This document shows positions 51,670 through 61,124 of a stretch of DNA of 64,000 nucleotides, one piece after another. Source of the stretch: Allorhizobium paknamense. Its GTDB lineage: Bacteria; Pseudomonadota; Alphaproteobacteria; Rhizobiales; Rhizobiaceae. A model generated the notes under the pieces. The model did no database searches. It was not told the origin of the DNA and saw nothing but the letters and a program-made list of their open reading frames with translations. The stretch covers positions 1 to 64,000 of the forward strand of contig NZ_JAUSWH010000015.1 in NCBI RefSeq assembly GCF_030815125.1, read 5' to 3'. The position numbers were made by a program, and so were the translations under genes. The first letter of the stretch is position 1; each line of letters starts with the position of its first letter.

Positions 51670-51786
51670 TCAGGAACCGTTGTGATTCAATTTCTTTTCA
51701 TCCTCTTTCATCTCCAGCCACATAGCATTCATGACCGCAAAGATGGCCGCCAGAGGGAGGCCGAGGATCCAGGCGAAGTACCACAT
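51670..51786 (-). CDS. cydX: CydX/YbgT-type bd oxidase small subunit (38 aa)
   Basis: A short minus-strand frame from ATG 51786 to TGA 51670-51672 encodes a protein that opens MWYFAWILGLPLAAIFAVMN and continues AMWLEMKEDEKK. The W-Y-F-A-W-I-L-G start, the single membrane helix and the charged tail are diagnostic of CydX, the small subunit that stabilises the bd-type oxidase hemes. It is separated from cydB by a ferritin-like gene, whereas cydX normally follows cydB directly. Confidence 0.88.
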   Translation of the reverse strand: MWYFAWILGLPLAAIFAVMNAMWLEMKEDEKKLNHNGS

Positions 51787-51829
51787 GTTTCAGTCCTTTC
51801 TAATTCGCGACCTGTCGGCCGATCCGGGA

Positions 51830-52360
51830 TCAGCCTTTGGACTGACCATTCCCTTTGCCTTTGCCCTGCCCGCCTCCGGCGGCGCAGCGCTGAAACGCCG
51901 GAAGGTGGTTGTTAATCGAGGCATCCCGCAAAGCGGTAAACACGCGTGTTATGTCAGGATAACGCATCACCGCAGGAAGCAGGTCTTCGTCATACAAGCG
52001 AGCATTCTCAATTTCGGCGGCAACGCCAACTGCGCAAACCTCTTGCAAGGTAGCGGGCAGTGCCTCATGCGGTTTGTCACCCGTGAGGTACCCGTTGGCG
52101 GGGGCGGCCATGCCATAGGTTTTCATCAGATCCAGCAGGGCGGCCTGATGCTTGCGCTCGGCCTTGATAATATTCGAGAATGGCCGCACATCGCCAAATG
52201 CGGCGAGTGTTGCGGCATAGACGGCCTCGGCGTTGTATTCGTCGTCAAGGGCGCGCAACACCGCCGTCTGGGCGGCCTCTGGCAGTGGAGCAGCCAGCGC
52301 CGGGCCTGCGGCCAATCCGGCCAGAGTGGCCGCAGTGCAAAGCGAAAGAGGTCGTTTCAT
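51830..52360 (-). CDS. DUF2202/ferritin-like exported protein (176 aa)
   Basis: The start is ATG 52360 (MKRPLSLCTAATLAGLAAGPALA signal peptide). The mature protein is a four-helix ferritin-like bundle with the acidic/His pairs 'DDEYNAEAVYAATLAAFG', 'IIKAERKHQAALLDLMKTYG', 'VAAEIENARLYDEDLLPAV' and 'RDASINNHLPAFQRC', typical of DUF2202. Its Gly/Lys-rich tail is low-complexity. It may bind iron in the periplasm. It is inserted between cydB and cydX. Confidence 0.8.
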   Translation of the reverse strand: MKRPLSLCTAATLAGLAAGPALAAPLPEAAQTAVLRALDDEYNAEAVYAATLAAFGDVRPFSNIIKAERKHQAALLDLMKTYGMAAPANGYLTGDKPHEALPATLQEVCAVGVAAEIENARLYDEDLLPAVMRYPDITRVFTALRDASINNHLPAFQRCAAGGGQGKGKGNGQSKG

Positions 52361-52445
52361 CGATTCAATCCTATCTGGTTGGGCTGGTTGACCGAACATT
52401 GTGGCCCGGTGCAGCCTTTGTTCCTTGGGGCGAAGGGACCGCCCG

Positions 52446-53609
52446 TTAGTAGACCGAGTGCGAGTTGTCGGTGACGTCGGCTTCGGTGACCTTGCCCCAG
52501 AGAACCTTGTAGACCCACGCCGTGTACATCAGGATCAGCGGCATGAAGATCACGGTCACCACCAGCATGATGAACAGCGTCAGATGGGACGAAGAGCTAT
52601 TCCACACCGTCAGCGACGATTGCGGGTCGGACGAGGAAGGCATGATGAAAGGGAACATCGTCAGGCCAACCGAAGAAATCACGCCGAGGATCGCCATCTT
52701 CGAGAAGAGAAGCGTGGAGACTTCCCGGCCTGCGCGCAGGCCGAGGAAGGTCAGCACACCACCCAAGATGCCCATGACCGGGGCAATCGCAATCCATGGA
52801 CGGTCTGTATAGGCGGCCAGCCAGGTGGCGGTTTTTTCCACTTCGAAATGCAACGGATTGGACGGGCCGCCGGTGACGTAGTCGCCGACGATACGATAGC
52901 CCTCAATGCCCACCGCCATCCAAAGGCCAGCCAGAGCATAGGCAGCGACTGCAACCAGTGCAGCGACCGAGCCGATGCTGCGTGCACGGCTCTGCACCAC
53001 ACCATCAGCCTTCAGCGTCAGCCAAGCTCCCCCATGCATGATGAGCATTGACAGCGACACCACGCCGGCCAGGATCGAGAACGGATCGAGAAGGCCGATG
53101 AACTTCAAGTACCAAGCGCCTTCATAGATCGAATGCAGGTCATCGGTGAAATGAAACGGTACGCCCTGGATCACGTTGCCGACGGCGACGCCGAACAGAA
53201 GGGCAGGTACGGCGCCAGAAGCAAAGAGCGCCCAGTCCCAAGCGGTGCGCCAGCGCGGGTCATCCCGTTTCGAGCGGTATTTGAATGCCACCGGACGAAC
53301 GATGAAGGCCGCCAACACCACGAACATGGCGAGGTAGAAGCCCGAGAAGCTGACAGCATAGAGCGGCGGCCAGGCAGCAAAGATCGCACCGCCGCCGAGG
53401 ATGAACCAGACCTGGTTACCCTCCCACACGGGGCCCACCGTATTAATTGCCACGCGGCGCTCAAGATCGGTCTTTCCAACGAAGGGCAGTAAAGCTCCGA
53501 CGCCCATATCGAACCCGTCTGTCAAGGCAAACCCGATGAGCAACACCCCGAGCAGCACCCACCAAAGGACACGCAGAATTTCGTAACTCAGCAATTCATG
53601 CAGGATCAT
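52446..53609 (-). CDS. cydB: Cytochrome bd ubiquinol oxidase subunit II (387 aa)
   Basis: The N-terminal helix 'VLWWVLLGVLLIGFALTDGFDMGVGALLPFVGK' and the following 'RRVAINTVGPVWEGNQVWFILGGGAIFAAWPPLYA' are hallmarks of CydB. About nine membrane helices follow, and length matches the family (about 380 aa). It pairs with CydA to reduce O2 at high affinity without proton pumping. Five bases separate it from cydA. Confidence 0.95.
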   Translation of the reverse strand: MILHELLSYEILRVLWWVLLGVLLIGFALTDGFDMGVGALLPFVGKTDLERRVAINTVGPVWEGNQVWFILGGGAIFAAWPPLYAVSFSGFYLAMFVVLAAFIVRPVAFKYRSKRDDPRWRTAWDWALFASGAVPALLFGVAVGNVIQGVPFHFTDDLHSIYEGAWYLKFIGLLDPFSILAGVVSLSMLIMHGGAWLTLKADGVVQSRARSIGSVAALVAVAAYALAGLWMAVGIEGYRIVGDYVTGGPSNPLHFEVEKTATWLAAYTDRPWIAIAPVMGILGGVLTFLGLRAGREVSTLLFSKMAILGVISSVGLTMFPFIMPSSSDPQSSLTVWNSSSSHLTLFIMLVVTVIFMPLILMYTAWVYKVLWGKVTEADVTDNSHSVY

Positions 53610-53614
53610 GGCGA

Positions 53615-55225
53615 TTACTCCGCTGGCATGGCTATGGCGTCGGCATTGTGCCGGCCAGCAAGCCGTTCATTGTGACGCACAACCCAGGCATCGGTTTCTG
53701 GTACATCCTGGAACGGGCCCTTGCGGATGTATTTGAGCATCAGCCCCATCTCGATGACGAAGAGGATCGTGTAGAAGGTGATAAACCCGGCCAACGTCAG
53801 CGCGACCTCGGTGATCGAAAGGGCACTGACGGACATGGCTGTCGGCAGCACTCCGTCAACCGTCCAGGGCTGGCGACCGAATTCGGCGACGAACCACCCC
53901 ATCTCGGCTGCGATCCAGGGGGCCGGGATCATGATAACCGCGAGCCAGAGGGCCGGACTCGGATAGTTCATGCCCTTGAACGAGGCGCGGTAAAAGAAAT
54001 AGGCCATGGTGGCGATGAAGCCGAAGCCGAGCCCGACCATGATCCGGAAGGCCCAAAACAGCGGCCAAACAGTCGGCACGGTGTCATTGGAGGCAGCAAC
54101 GATCTGCTCTTCCGTCGCCTGCCTTGGATCCTCGACATATTTCTTCAAGAGGAACGCGAAGCCCAGATCGGCGGAATGACTTTCAAACGTCGCCTTGATG
54201 GCCGGATCGGCTGCGTCGCGCTTCTCGCGGATATGCATCAGTGCGTCATAGGCGATAATGCCACTGCGAATGCGGCTTTCGGCCTGTGCCACGAGATCGT
54301 TGATGCCGGGAATCTCGGTCGTCAGCGAGCGCGTTCCAATCAGGCCCATCGCCCACGGAATTTCGATCGCATAGTGGGTGTCACGGGCATCCTGGTTGGG
54401 GAAGCCGACCAGATTGAACGGTGCCGGGGCTTCATGGGTTTCCCACATGGCCTCGATGGCAGCCAGCTTCATCTTCTGGCTGTGGGTTGCAGAATATCCG
54501 GACTCGTCGCCAAGCAGAACCACCGAGAAAGCCGATGCAAGGCCAAAGGCTGCAGCAACGGTGATAGACCGTCTGGCCAATTCAACATGACGATCCTTCA
54601 GCAGATACCAGGCCGACACGCCGATCACGAAAACCGCAGCCGTAACGTAGCCTGCAGAGACGGTATGCACAAACTTGGCCTGTGCGACCTCGTTGAATAG
54701 CACGGCGAAGAAGTCGGTCATTTCCATGCGCATGGTCTGCGGATTGAACTCCGCACCCACCGGGTTCTGCATCCAGCCATTGGCGATCAGGATCCACAAG
54801 GCCGAGAAGTTCGAGCCGATGGCGACCAGCCAGGCCACCGTCAGATGCGCGACCTTGCTCAACTTGTCCCAGCCGAAGAAGAACAGCCCGACGAAGGTCG
54901 CCTCAAGGAAGAAGGCCATCAGGCCTTCGATTGCGAGCGGCGCACCGAAGATGTCGCCGACATAATGGCTGTAATAGCTCCAGTTCATGCCGAACTGAAA
55001 CTCCATCGTGATGCCGGTCGCGACGCCGAGAACAAAATTGATCCCGAACAGGGTGCCCCAGAACTTGGTCATCTGTCGCCAGATGGGGCGGCTGGTCATG
55101 ACATAGACCGTCTCCATGATCGCGACCAGGATCGAAAGACCCAAGGTCAGCGGCACGAAGAGGAAGTGATACATGGCGGTCATAGCAAACTGCAGCCGTG
55201 ACAGCTCGACGATACCGAATTCCAT
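53615..55225 (-). CDS. cydA: Cytochrome bd ubiquinol oxidase subunit I (536 aa)
   Basis: Start ATG 55225, giving MEFGIVELSRLQFAMTAMYH with the heme-ligand His19; GGAG lies 8 bases upstream. 'GMNWSYYSHYVGDIFGAPLAIEGLMAFFLEATFVGLFFFGW', a long Q-loop and 'GRQPWTVDGVLPT' identify a long-loop CydA rather than the cyanide-insensitive CioA type. It holds hemes b558, b595 and d. An FNR-like box (55311-55324) lies 86 bases upstream. Confidence 0.96.
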   Translation of the reverse strand: MEFGIVELSRLQFAMTAMYHFLFVPLTLGLSILVAIMETVYVMTSRPIWRQMTKFWGTLFGINFVLGVATGITMEFQFGMNWSYYSHYVGDIFGAPLAIEGLMAFFLEATFVGLFFFGWDKLSKVAHLTVAWLVAIGSNFSALWILIANGWMQNPVGAEFNPQTMRMEMTDFFAVLFNEVAQAKFVHTVSAGYVTAAVFVIGVSAWYLLKDRHVELARRSITVAAAFGLASAFSVVLLGDESGYSATHSQKMKLAAIEAMWETHEAPAPFNLVGFPNQDARDTHYAIEIPWAMGLIGTRSLTTEIPGINDLVAQAESRIRSGIIAYDALMHIREKRDAADPAIKATFESHSADLGFAFLLKKYVEDPRQATEEQIVAASNDTVPTVWPLFWAFRIMVGLGFGFIATMAYFFYRASFKGMNYPSPALWLAVIMIPAPWIAAEMGWFVAEFGRQPWTVDGVLPTAMSVSALSITEVALTLAGFITFYTILFVIEMGLMLKYIRKGPFQDVPETDAWVVRHNERLAGRHNADAIAMPAE

Positions 55226-55310
55226 AGATTTGGCTCCAGTTTTCGGGGTGAATTCCGCGCGATACATATTCGAGTTGGTATATGAATCGCGTATTTCGCG
55301 CCCGGGAGCT

Positions 55311-55324
55311 TTGACTCAGATCAA
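55311..55324. promoter_or_regulatory. FNR/NNR-like box upstream of cydA
   Basis: TTGACTCAGATCAA differs by one base from the TTGAT-N4-ATCAA box of FNR-type regulators. It lies 86 bases before cydA and overlaps the end of cydC. Low-oxygen induction of cyd genes by FNR-type proteins is well known. An imperfect dyad (ATTCATAT and ATATGTAT arms, about 55265-55285) lies between the box and the gene. Confidence 0.6.
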
Positions 55325-56991
55325 TAACCGGTATTCTTGATATGACTTTTTTCTAAAGCCACGATCCGCCCCGCGAATTCGGTCTCGATCCGCCGATGCG
55401 CAGCAATCAAAATGGCCGCATCCGGTAGGATACGCCGGATACCCAGAAGAACAGCATAGGCAGTGGCGTCGTCGAGCCCTTCTGTCGGCTCATCCAGCAG
55501 CAGGACGCGCGGAGATCGCAACAATGCCCGCGCCAGGACGAGGCGGCGGGCTTCCCCACCGGATAGGCCATCTCCCCGCGGACCTATGCGGGCTGAGGGC
55601 CCGCCGCGCTCTCGCACGATGTGATCGAGCTGCGTCACTGCTAGAACGTCCCACAAACGAGCTTCCGCGACCGGCCCTGCAAGCTCCAGCGCCTCGGCGA
55701 AAGTCCCTGCCATGAGGCTGCTGCGCTGGGGCAATAGGGTGACGTGGCGACGAAGGACAATCTCCGGCCAATCGGCAATTGCTCGCCCACCCAAGATGAT
55801 CTCGCCGGCCGCTACGGGATGGAGACCGGCAATTGCCAGCAGCAAAGTCGATTTTCCCGTCCCGCTGGCCCCGGTGATCGCCACAGTCTCACCGGCCGCC
55901 ACTGAAAACGACGTTTCCCGCATCAGAGGCTGTGCTCCATCGGGTCGATGGAGCACAAGTCGTTCCAGGCGCAACGCAGAGTTTTCAAACACCGGATCCC
56001 CGTCAGTCAGAAATGAAACGGGCCGGGTCAGATCGCCTCCGACCCGGCGAGCGGCGTCGGCCATGCGACCGAAATCCGCTGCAGCACGGCGCAAAGGTGC
56101 AAGGGTTTCCGAAAGGGCAAACGCGGCAAAGAAACCGAGGGCGGCGAAAGCGGGCTCGATCTCCCCCGACTGCACCAGCATCATGCCAATGCCCAGGGCA
56201 CCGGCCGCAACGATGGATGTTACAACGGCCAACAGGGCACCTGCACGGCGCTCGGCTCTGTCGAGCCGCCGGCGATGCTGCAGGCGTCGGAACTCAGCAT
56301 CGTCGACCGCGCGCCTCTGTGAATCCAGGAAGCCGTAGACCGCAAGATCCCGTCGGGCCCGGATCATGTCGATCAAACGCGAACGGAAAGCCTGAGCCGC
56401 GAGTTCAGCCCGGCGTGACATTCGCGTCGTCGCGCGGGCGCCCCATCCGAAGGCCAGTCCCGAGCCGATAATATAGCCAACGAAAACCCACAGCGCGACC
56501 AAGGGGGAAACAAGAAGCCACAGCGCAACTAGCGCCACGATCTGAGCTGAGACACCCGCCAGCAGCGGAAGAACCAATCGCAGTGCGACCCCGTCCAGCG
56601 CATCTATATCACCAGTCAGCCTGTTGAGTGTCTGAGCGCCCCGCATGTGTATCATGCGATTATAGCTGCTGGTCAGAAGGCCAGCGAGAAATCTAATACG
56701 AAGTGTTTCCAAAGCACGCAAAGTAGCATCATGGGTCAGCATTCGCTCTCCGTAGCGCGCCGCCGCACGACCAAGCGCGAGGAAGCGAACCATGGCCGAG
56801 GGACGAAACACGTCGAACACCGCCCCTGCTCCCACAAGACCTGCAGCGGCAGCTGCTGTGATAAACCAGCCCGAGAGCCCCAGAACGGTAACTCCCATGA
56901 TGATCACGAGAAGGCTGAGAGCTGCCCCGCGCAGCATGGCAGTCTGCTGCTCGCGCAGGATCAGCCGAAAGATGTCAAAGAGCGGCTTCAC
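55321..56991 (-). CDS. cydC: Thiol reductant ABC exporter subunit CydC (556 aa)
   Basis: Six N-terminal membrane helices ('GAALSLLVIIMGVTVLGLSGWFITAAAAAGL', 'ALGRAAARYGERMLTHDATLRALETLRIRF') and a C-terminal ATPase with 'GASGTGKST', 'LSGGEARRLVLARALL' and 'LLLDEPTEGLD'. CydDC exports cysteine/glutathione and is needed for assembly of the bd oxidase. It overlaps cydD by ATGA. Confidence 0.93.
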   Translation of the reverse strand: MKPLFDIFRLILREQQTAMLRGAALSLLVIIMGVTVLGLSGWFITAAAAAGLVGAGAVFDVFRPSAMVRFLALGRAAARYGERMLTHDATLRALETLRIRFLAGLLTSSYNRMIHMRGAQTLNRLTGDIDALDGVALRLVLPLLAGVSAQIVALVALWLLVSPLVALWVFVGYIIGSGLAFGWGARATTRMSRRAELAAQAFRSRLIDMIRARRDLAVYGFLDSQRRAVDDAEFRRLQHRRRLDRAERRAGALLAVVTSIVAAGALGIGMMLVQSGEIEPAFAALGFFAAFALSETLAPLRRAAADFGRMADAARRVGGDLTRPVSFLTDGDPVFENSALRLERLVLHRPDGAQPLMRETSFSVAAGETVAITGASGTGKSTLLLAIAGLHPVAAGEIILGGRAIADWPEIVLRRHVTLLPQRSSLMAGTFAEALELAGPVAEARLWDVLAVTQLDHIVRERGGPSARIGPRGDGLSGGEARRLVLARALLRSPRVLLLDEPTEGLDDATAYAVLLGIRRILPDAAILIAAHRRIETEFAGRIVALEKSHIKNTGY

Positions 56992-58637
56992 GTCACATCC
57001 CCCAGATCGATGACCCGATCCATTCGCGCAGCTAAGGTTTGGTCGTGGGTCGCGATGATAAGGGTTACACCTAGCGCCGCCTGCGCCAGAAGCCCTTCGG
57101 TGACCATGCGAGCAGTTTCTGCATCCAAGTCTGCCGTCGGCTCGTCCGCCAGAAGCAGGTCTGGGGCTCCATGGACTGCCCGGGCAAGAGTGAGCCTGCG
57201 GGCTTCTCCACCCGAAAGTCCCGCGCCTGTTTCTCCGAGCCGCGTCCTGAGCCCCTGCGGCAAGGCATCGGCAACATCCGCTACTGCAGCGGTTTCGAGA
57301 GCGGCCCTAACGTCACCGCCGCGACCAAGAGTAAGATTCTGGCACAGGCTGCTCCCTAGAAAGTGTGGCGCCTGCGGCATCCACCCCAACCGGGCGCGCC
57401 AACTGTCGGCGTTTTCGGTCGTTAAAGGCTGATCAGCGACGGTGACAGATCCATGCCTTGGCAATTCCAGACCCGCCATCAGCCGTAGAGCGCTGGTCTT
57501 ACCCGAGCCGCTTCGTCCCACCAGCGCGACACGTTCTCCATCGGCAATTGCGATGTCGGGGAGCTGTTTGCCTGCCGGCGTGCAGCAGCCATGCAAGGCC
57601 ACACGCGCAGGTCCAGGCAGTCGCGCTGCAATGGCGCCCGCGCCCGGAAGCCGTGCATGCCGCTCGGAAGAATAGGCCGCAAATTCGTCTACCACTGCCA
57701 TGGCCGCCTGCTTGTCATGCCATGCGGCCGACAAGTCGCGTAGGGGCTGATAGAATTCTGGTGCCAGCAGAAGCAGGAAGATCCCGGCTTCCGGTGTCAG
57801 AGGCGCTCCCCAGGTACCGAACTGCAATGAGCCCAGAAGCGAGAAGCCGACATACACGGCCACCATGGCAACGCCGATGGCCGCAAACAGTTCGAGAACC
57901 GTCGAGGAGAGAAAAGCCACCCCGAGCACGCCGACCGTGCGCCGCCGCAGGTCGCCCGCCTGCTTCGAAAAGCCCTCAAGCACGTTAGGGCCGGCACCTA
58001 GCAAGCGAATGTCGACCAGGGCAGACAGCCGCTCCACGAGGAAATCGTTCAGTGTCCCAATTTCGATCATCTGGCGCGCACTGGCCTTTTTGGCAGCCAT
58101 TCCAACCAGAGCCATGAACAAAGGGATTGATGGCCCGGAAATCAGAAGCACAATCCCAACTGCCCAGGAATGCCAGAACGCCAGCGCCAGAATGACGATC
58201 GGCAATACCAACACCCTTGCCCGGGCTGGGCCATAGCGGGAGACGTAAGGGCCCAGCAGTTCGAGCTTCTCGCTCGCCAACGCAGCAATGCTGCCTGCGC
58301 CGCCGAATGTGCTGTCATTGGCGCGGCTTGCCTCAGTCGCGACCAACTCCGCCCGCTTTTTTGCGATAACGGCTTCTGCGGCTGCTTGGGCATTCAAATC
58401 CGCCAAGTATCCCAGCACGGCACGGAGAAGGCCAAGCCCGGCAAAGCTTAATGCGGCAACGAGCGGCGATGACGCGTCGCCTACCAGTAGGTCGCCAATA
58501 GCCCAGGCGACGACGGCTGCCTGCATGGGCCAGATCAACCCTGACAGCACCGAGAGCATGGCAGCACGATGTCCTCGGTCCTGGCCCGGGCTGAGAAACA
58601 CAGAAAGGTCGGAAGTTCGTTGGGAAGGAGGGGCCAT
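56988..58637 (-). CDS. cydD: Thiol reductant ABC exporter subunit CydD (549 aa)
   Basis: Half-transporter with six membrane helices and an ATPase ('GRSGSGKTSALRLMAGL', 'LSGGEARRLTLARAV', 'LLLADEPTADLD'). The N-terminal 'HRAAMLSVLSGLIWPMQAAVVAWAIGDLL' is typical of CydD. ATG 58637 is preferred over the in-frame TTG at 58649. It is the partner of CydC in the same operon, divergent from the Rrf2 regulator gene. Confidence 0.92.
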   Translation of the reverse strand: MAPPSQRTSDLSVFLSPGQDRGHRAAMLSVLSGLIWPMQAAVVAWAIGDLLVGDASSPLVAALSFAGLGLLRAVLGYLADLNAQAAAEAVIAKKRAELVATEASRANDSTFGGAGSIAALASEKLELLGPYVSRYGPARARVLVLPIVILALAFWHSWAVGIVLLISGPSIPLFMALVGMAAKKASARQMIEIGTLNDFLVERLSALVDIRLLGAGPNVLEGFSKQAGDLRRRTVGVLGVAFLSSTVLELFAAIGVAMVAVYVGFSLLGSLQFGTWGAPLTPEAGIFLLLLAPEFYQPLRDLSAAWHDKQAAMAVVDEFAAYSSERHARLPGAGAIAARLPGPARVALHGCCTPAGKQLPDIAIADGERVALVGRSGSGKTSALRLMAGLELPRHGSVTVADQPLTTENADSWRARLGWMPQAPHFLGSSLCQNLTLGRGGDVRAALETAAVADVADALPQGLRTRLGETGAGLSGGEARRLTLARAVHGAPDLLLADEPTADLDAETARMVTEGLLAQAALGVTLIIATHDQTLAARMDRVIDLGDVT

Positions 58638-58694
58638 GAAAGTACTCAAACTTTAATCTCAGATGCGACTTAAAGCAGATTTTGCTCTCCGACT

Positions 58695-58708
58695 GTGATC
58701 TAAATCAA
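58695..58708. promoter_or_regulatory. FNR/NNR-like box between cydD and the Rrf2 gene
   Basis: GTGATCTAAATCAA differs by one base from TTGAT-N4-ATCAA. It lies exactly midway: 57 bases from the cydD ATG (58637) and 57 bases from the Rrf2 ATG (58766), so one regulator could act on both divergent promoters. Confidence 0.62.
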
Positions 58709-58765
58709 GGACTGCAAATCGGCGCTGTATACTTTCAGGACGTAACTCCCGAGGAAATGGCACAG

Positions 58766-59239
58766 ATGCGGCTCACCACTAAAACCAATTTGGCAGCACG
58801 TGTGCTGATGGCTTGCGCGATCAACGACGGCAGAACGCTGCGCAGTGTTGAGATTGCCGATGCCTGTAATGCCTCTCTCAATCATCTTCTGCTAGTCGTC
58901 GGGGCTCTGCAGGCCCATGGTTTTGTCGAGACGATCCGCGGCCGCAACGGCGGACTTCGCTTGGCCCGCGCGCCGGCTAAAATTTCGATAGGCGAGGTTT
59001 TCAGGGTCTTCGAGGCGGGTGTGCCCTTCGCGGAGTGCTTTTCGCCTGACACCAACACCTGTCCGCTAACCGCCTCCTGCCGGCTTAAAAGCTTTGTTTC
59101 TCGAGCCGTTGAAGCGTTCTATCACGAACTGGACATGGTCACTCTGCATGATTTGACTAAGGGCAATTGCGGCCTCGACGAACTACTTTTCGTCCGAGAT
59201 AGTCTTAGCGACGCATATGCTAAAGCGGCGTTGCGCTAA
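58766..59239 (+). CDS. NsrR-like Rrf2-family iron-sulfur regulator (157 aa)
   Basis: Start ATG 58766 gives MRLTTKTNLAARVLMACAIN, the typical NsrR opening, with GAGGAA at spacing 9; ATG 58757 is possible. A winged HTH ('VEIADACNASLNHLLLVVGALQAHGFVETIRGRNGGLRLA') carries the GRNGG wing. Cluster ligands C91, C99 and C105 are spaced C-x7-C-x5-C. NsrR proteins sense nitric oxide through a 4Fe-4S or 2Fe-2S cluster. Being divergent from cydDC, it probably links NO or redox sensing to bd oxidase assembly, since bd oxidases tolerate NO. Confidence 0.86.
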   Translation: MRLTTKTNLAARVLMACAINDGRTLRSVEIADACNASLNHLLLVVGALQAHGFVETIRGRNGGLRLARAPAKISIGEVFRVFEAGVPFAECFSPDTNTCPLTASCRLKSFVSRAVEAFYHELDMVTLHDLTKGNCGLDELLFVRDSLSDAYAKAALR

Positions 59240-59370
59240 TGCGTCTTTCGCCAATGCCAGTTACCAAGCAGGACGAACGAATTAATATAACATTAATTAT
59301 TTCTTACGATTTCTAGACCATCTTACACCAACGGCACTTCTGAACGCTGCCGAGCAGGGGGAACAAATCG

Positions 59371-60780
59371 ATGTCTGGGTTTCAAGTGCAGACGAACATA
59401 AATTCTGACAACAGCCATCAATATCTTGTCGATTGCATTAAGGCTGTGATGCAGGGCAACTTCAACGTCAGGCCGTTCGGATCTTCCGATCTAGATCACG
59501 CGATTGAGGAATTGATTGCCCATTGTCAGTCACGCGAAGCCCTGCAGATGAAGGATGTCGTTAAAGTCTCGGTTAACCTGAATGAGACGGCTGCTATGTC
59601 TGCGAACCTATTGTATGACTTGAAGCAAGTTGATCACCGGACACAGGAAATTGCTGCGGCCGCCGAGCAGATGGCAGTTACAGTCGATGAAATAGCACGT
59701 CACGGGGAGGAAATTTCCAACGGCATGCGTCAGGCAGAATCCGTCTGCGGCGAGGCAAGACAAGCTGCGCAGGAAAGCCGAAACAGTGTTGAGGAAATAA
59801 ATGTCGTTCTGGGTGAAGCAAGCGGTAAGGTCACTACAATCCATATGCTTGGCGCAAGGATTTCGGAGATTGCAGCGAACATCAAAAAGATCGCATCCCA
59901 AACCAATATGCTGGCCATCAATGCTGCGGTAGAGGCGGCACGCGCTGGTGAAACGGGCCGCGGCTTTGCTGTGGTTGCATCCGAGGTAAAAGCACTCTCG
60001 GATCGCACCGCTACTGCGACATCTGAGATCACCAAAATTGTGATGGAACTTGAGCAAGGTCTTTCCGCAATGAACAGCGCGATGGATCGCAGCAGATCGT
60101 CGGCAAGTTCCGGATCGATCACCCTTAATCAGCTTGAAGCTCGGCTCGAGCTTGCTCTTGATCAAGTAAGAACAAGCACTGCGAGTGCTTCTCAGATTGC
60201 AGTTGCGCTGTTGGAGCAAAAATCCGCATCTTCAAGTGTCGCAACTGGTATCAGCGGGATCGCTAGTAGCGGGAACAACGCGACCAGCCAGCTTAATCGG
60301 ATCATGGACGTGGTAGAGGTTGCGCAAGAAGGGCTTGATCGTCGTTTGGCTGCTCTTGACGACCAAGACATACCAGCGAAAGTAATTTTGTTGGCACAAT
60401 CCGATCACGCTGTCTGGAAGCGGCGATTAGCTAATACGCTGGTTGGTCGTGATAAGCTTTCACAAAGCGAGTTGACTGACCACACTAACTGTAGGCTTGG
60501 GAAATGGTACTCCAATGCGCGCACATCCGATATTGGACAAGATAGCGATTTCTTAGAACTGGACGAACCCCATTGCAGTGTCCATCAACACGGCATTGAG
60601 CTAGTACGATGCTACAACGCCGGAAATATAGGAGCCGCGCTAAGGCAACTCCAGTGTGTGGAAGTAGCTTCGGAAAAGGTACTTCAAAGATTGTCACGCC
60701 TCGAAAACAGGTCGTCCCAACCGTCCCCAGAGCTGGCTCGGGAAATCTGCACAGCGGGGATAAGTGGGATTTCCGCCTGA
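59371..60780 (+). CDS. Cytoplasmic chemoreceptor with CZB domain (469 aa)
   Basis: No membrane segment is present. The MCP signalling tip '[43 protein letters not shown]' lies at 171-213 within a long coiled coil. The C-terminal region has the zinc-binding CZB pattern (H346, C374 in 'CRLGKWY', H401, H405). CZB chemoreceptors sense zinc or hypochlorite-type oxidants. GGGGGAA precedes the ATG. The last eight or so residues and the stop codon lie within the left end of the IS element, so the native C-terminus was probably replaced. Confidence 0.88.
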   Translation: MSGFQVQTNINSDNSHQYLVDCIKAVMQGNFNVRPFGSSDLDHAIEELIAHCQSREALQMKDVVKVSVNLNETAAMSANLLYDLKQVDHRTQEIAAAAEQMAVTVDEIARHGEEISNGMRQAESVCGEARQAAQESRNSVEEINVVLGEASGKVTTIHMLGARISEIAANIKKIASQTNMLAINAAVEAARAGETGRGFAVVASEVKALSDRTATATSEITKIVMELEQGLSAMNSAMDRSRSSASSGSITLNQLEARLELALDQVRTSTASASQIAVALLEQKSASSSVATGISGIASSGNNATSQLNRIMDVVEVAQEGLDRRLAALDDQDIPAKVILLAQSDHAVWKRRLANTLVGRDKLSQSELTDHTNCRLGKWYSNARTSDIGQDSDFLELDEPHCSVHQHGIELVRCYNAGNIGAALRQLQCVEVASEKVLQRLSRLENRSSQPSPELAREICTAGISGISA

Positions 60781-60812
60781 CTTCGGCTTAGATGCCGGGA
60801 ACAGGAGTTACC

Positions 60813-61124
60813 ATGACGAGACGACCGCGCCGGAACCACAGCCCGGCTTTCAAGGCGAAGGTGGCACTTGCCGCCATCCGAGGTGAGCAGACGCTGGTGG
60901 AATTATCCCAGCAGTTCGATGTGCACGCCAACCAGATCAAACAGTGGAAAGATCAGCTCCTTGAGGGGGCGACGGGCGTTTTCGGCGATGAAGCCAAGGC
61001 TGAACCGGCAGGCCCGACCGTGGACGTTAAAACGCTGCATGCTAAGATCGGCGAACTGACACTGGAGAACGATTTTTTGTCCGGTGCGCTCGGCAAGGCG
61101 GGATTGCTGGGCGGAAAGAAATGA
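60813..61124 (+). CDS. IS3-family transposase OrfA (103 aa)
   Basis: Start ATG 60813 with AGGAG at spacing 5. An HTH ('SPAFKAKVALAAIRGEQTLVELSQQFDVHANQIKQWKDQLLEGA') and a C-terminal leucine-zipper-like helix ('LHAKIGELTLENDFLSGALGKAGLL') are typical of IS3 OrfA. It overlaps orfB by ATGA; an OrfAB fusion by frameshifting is possible but no clear slippery run was seen. Confidence 0.92.
   Translation: MTRRPRRNHSPAFKAKVALAAIRGEQTLVELSQQFDVHANQIKQWKDQLLEGATGVFGDEAKAEPAGPTVDVKTLHAKIGELTLENDFLSGALGKAGLLGGKK

Noticed and set aside
53648..54700. Plus-strand 350-codon frame
   Set aside because: Antisense shadow of cydA.
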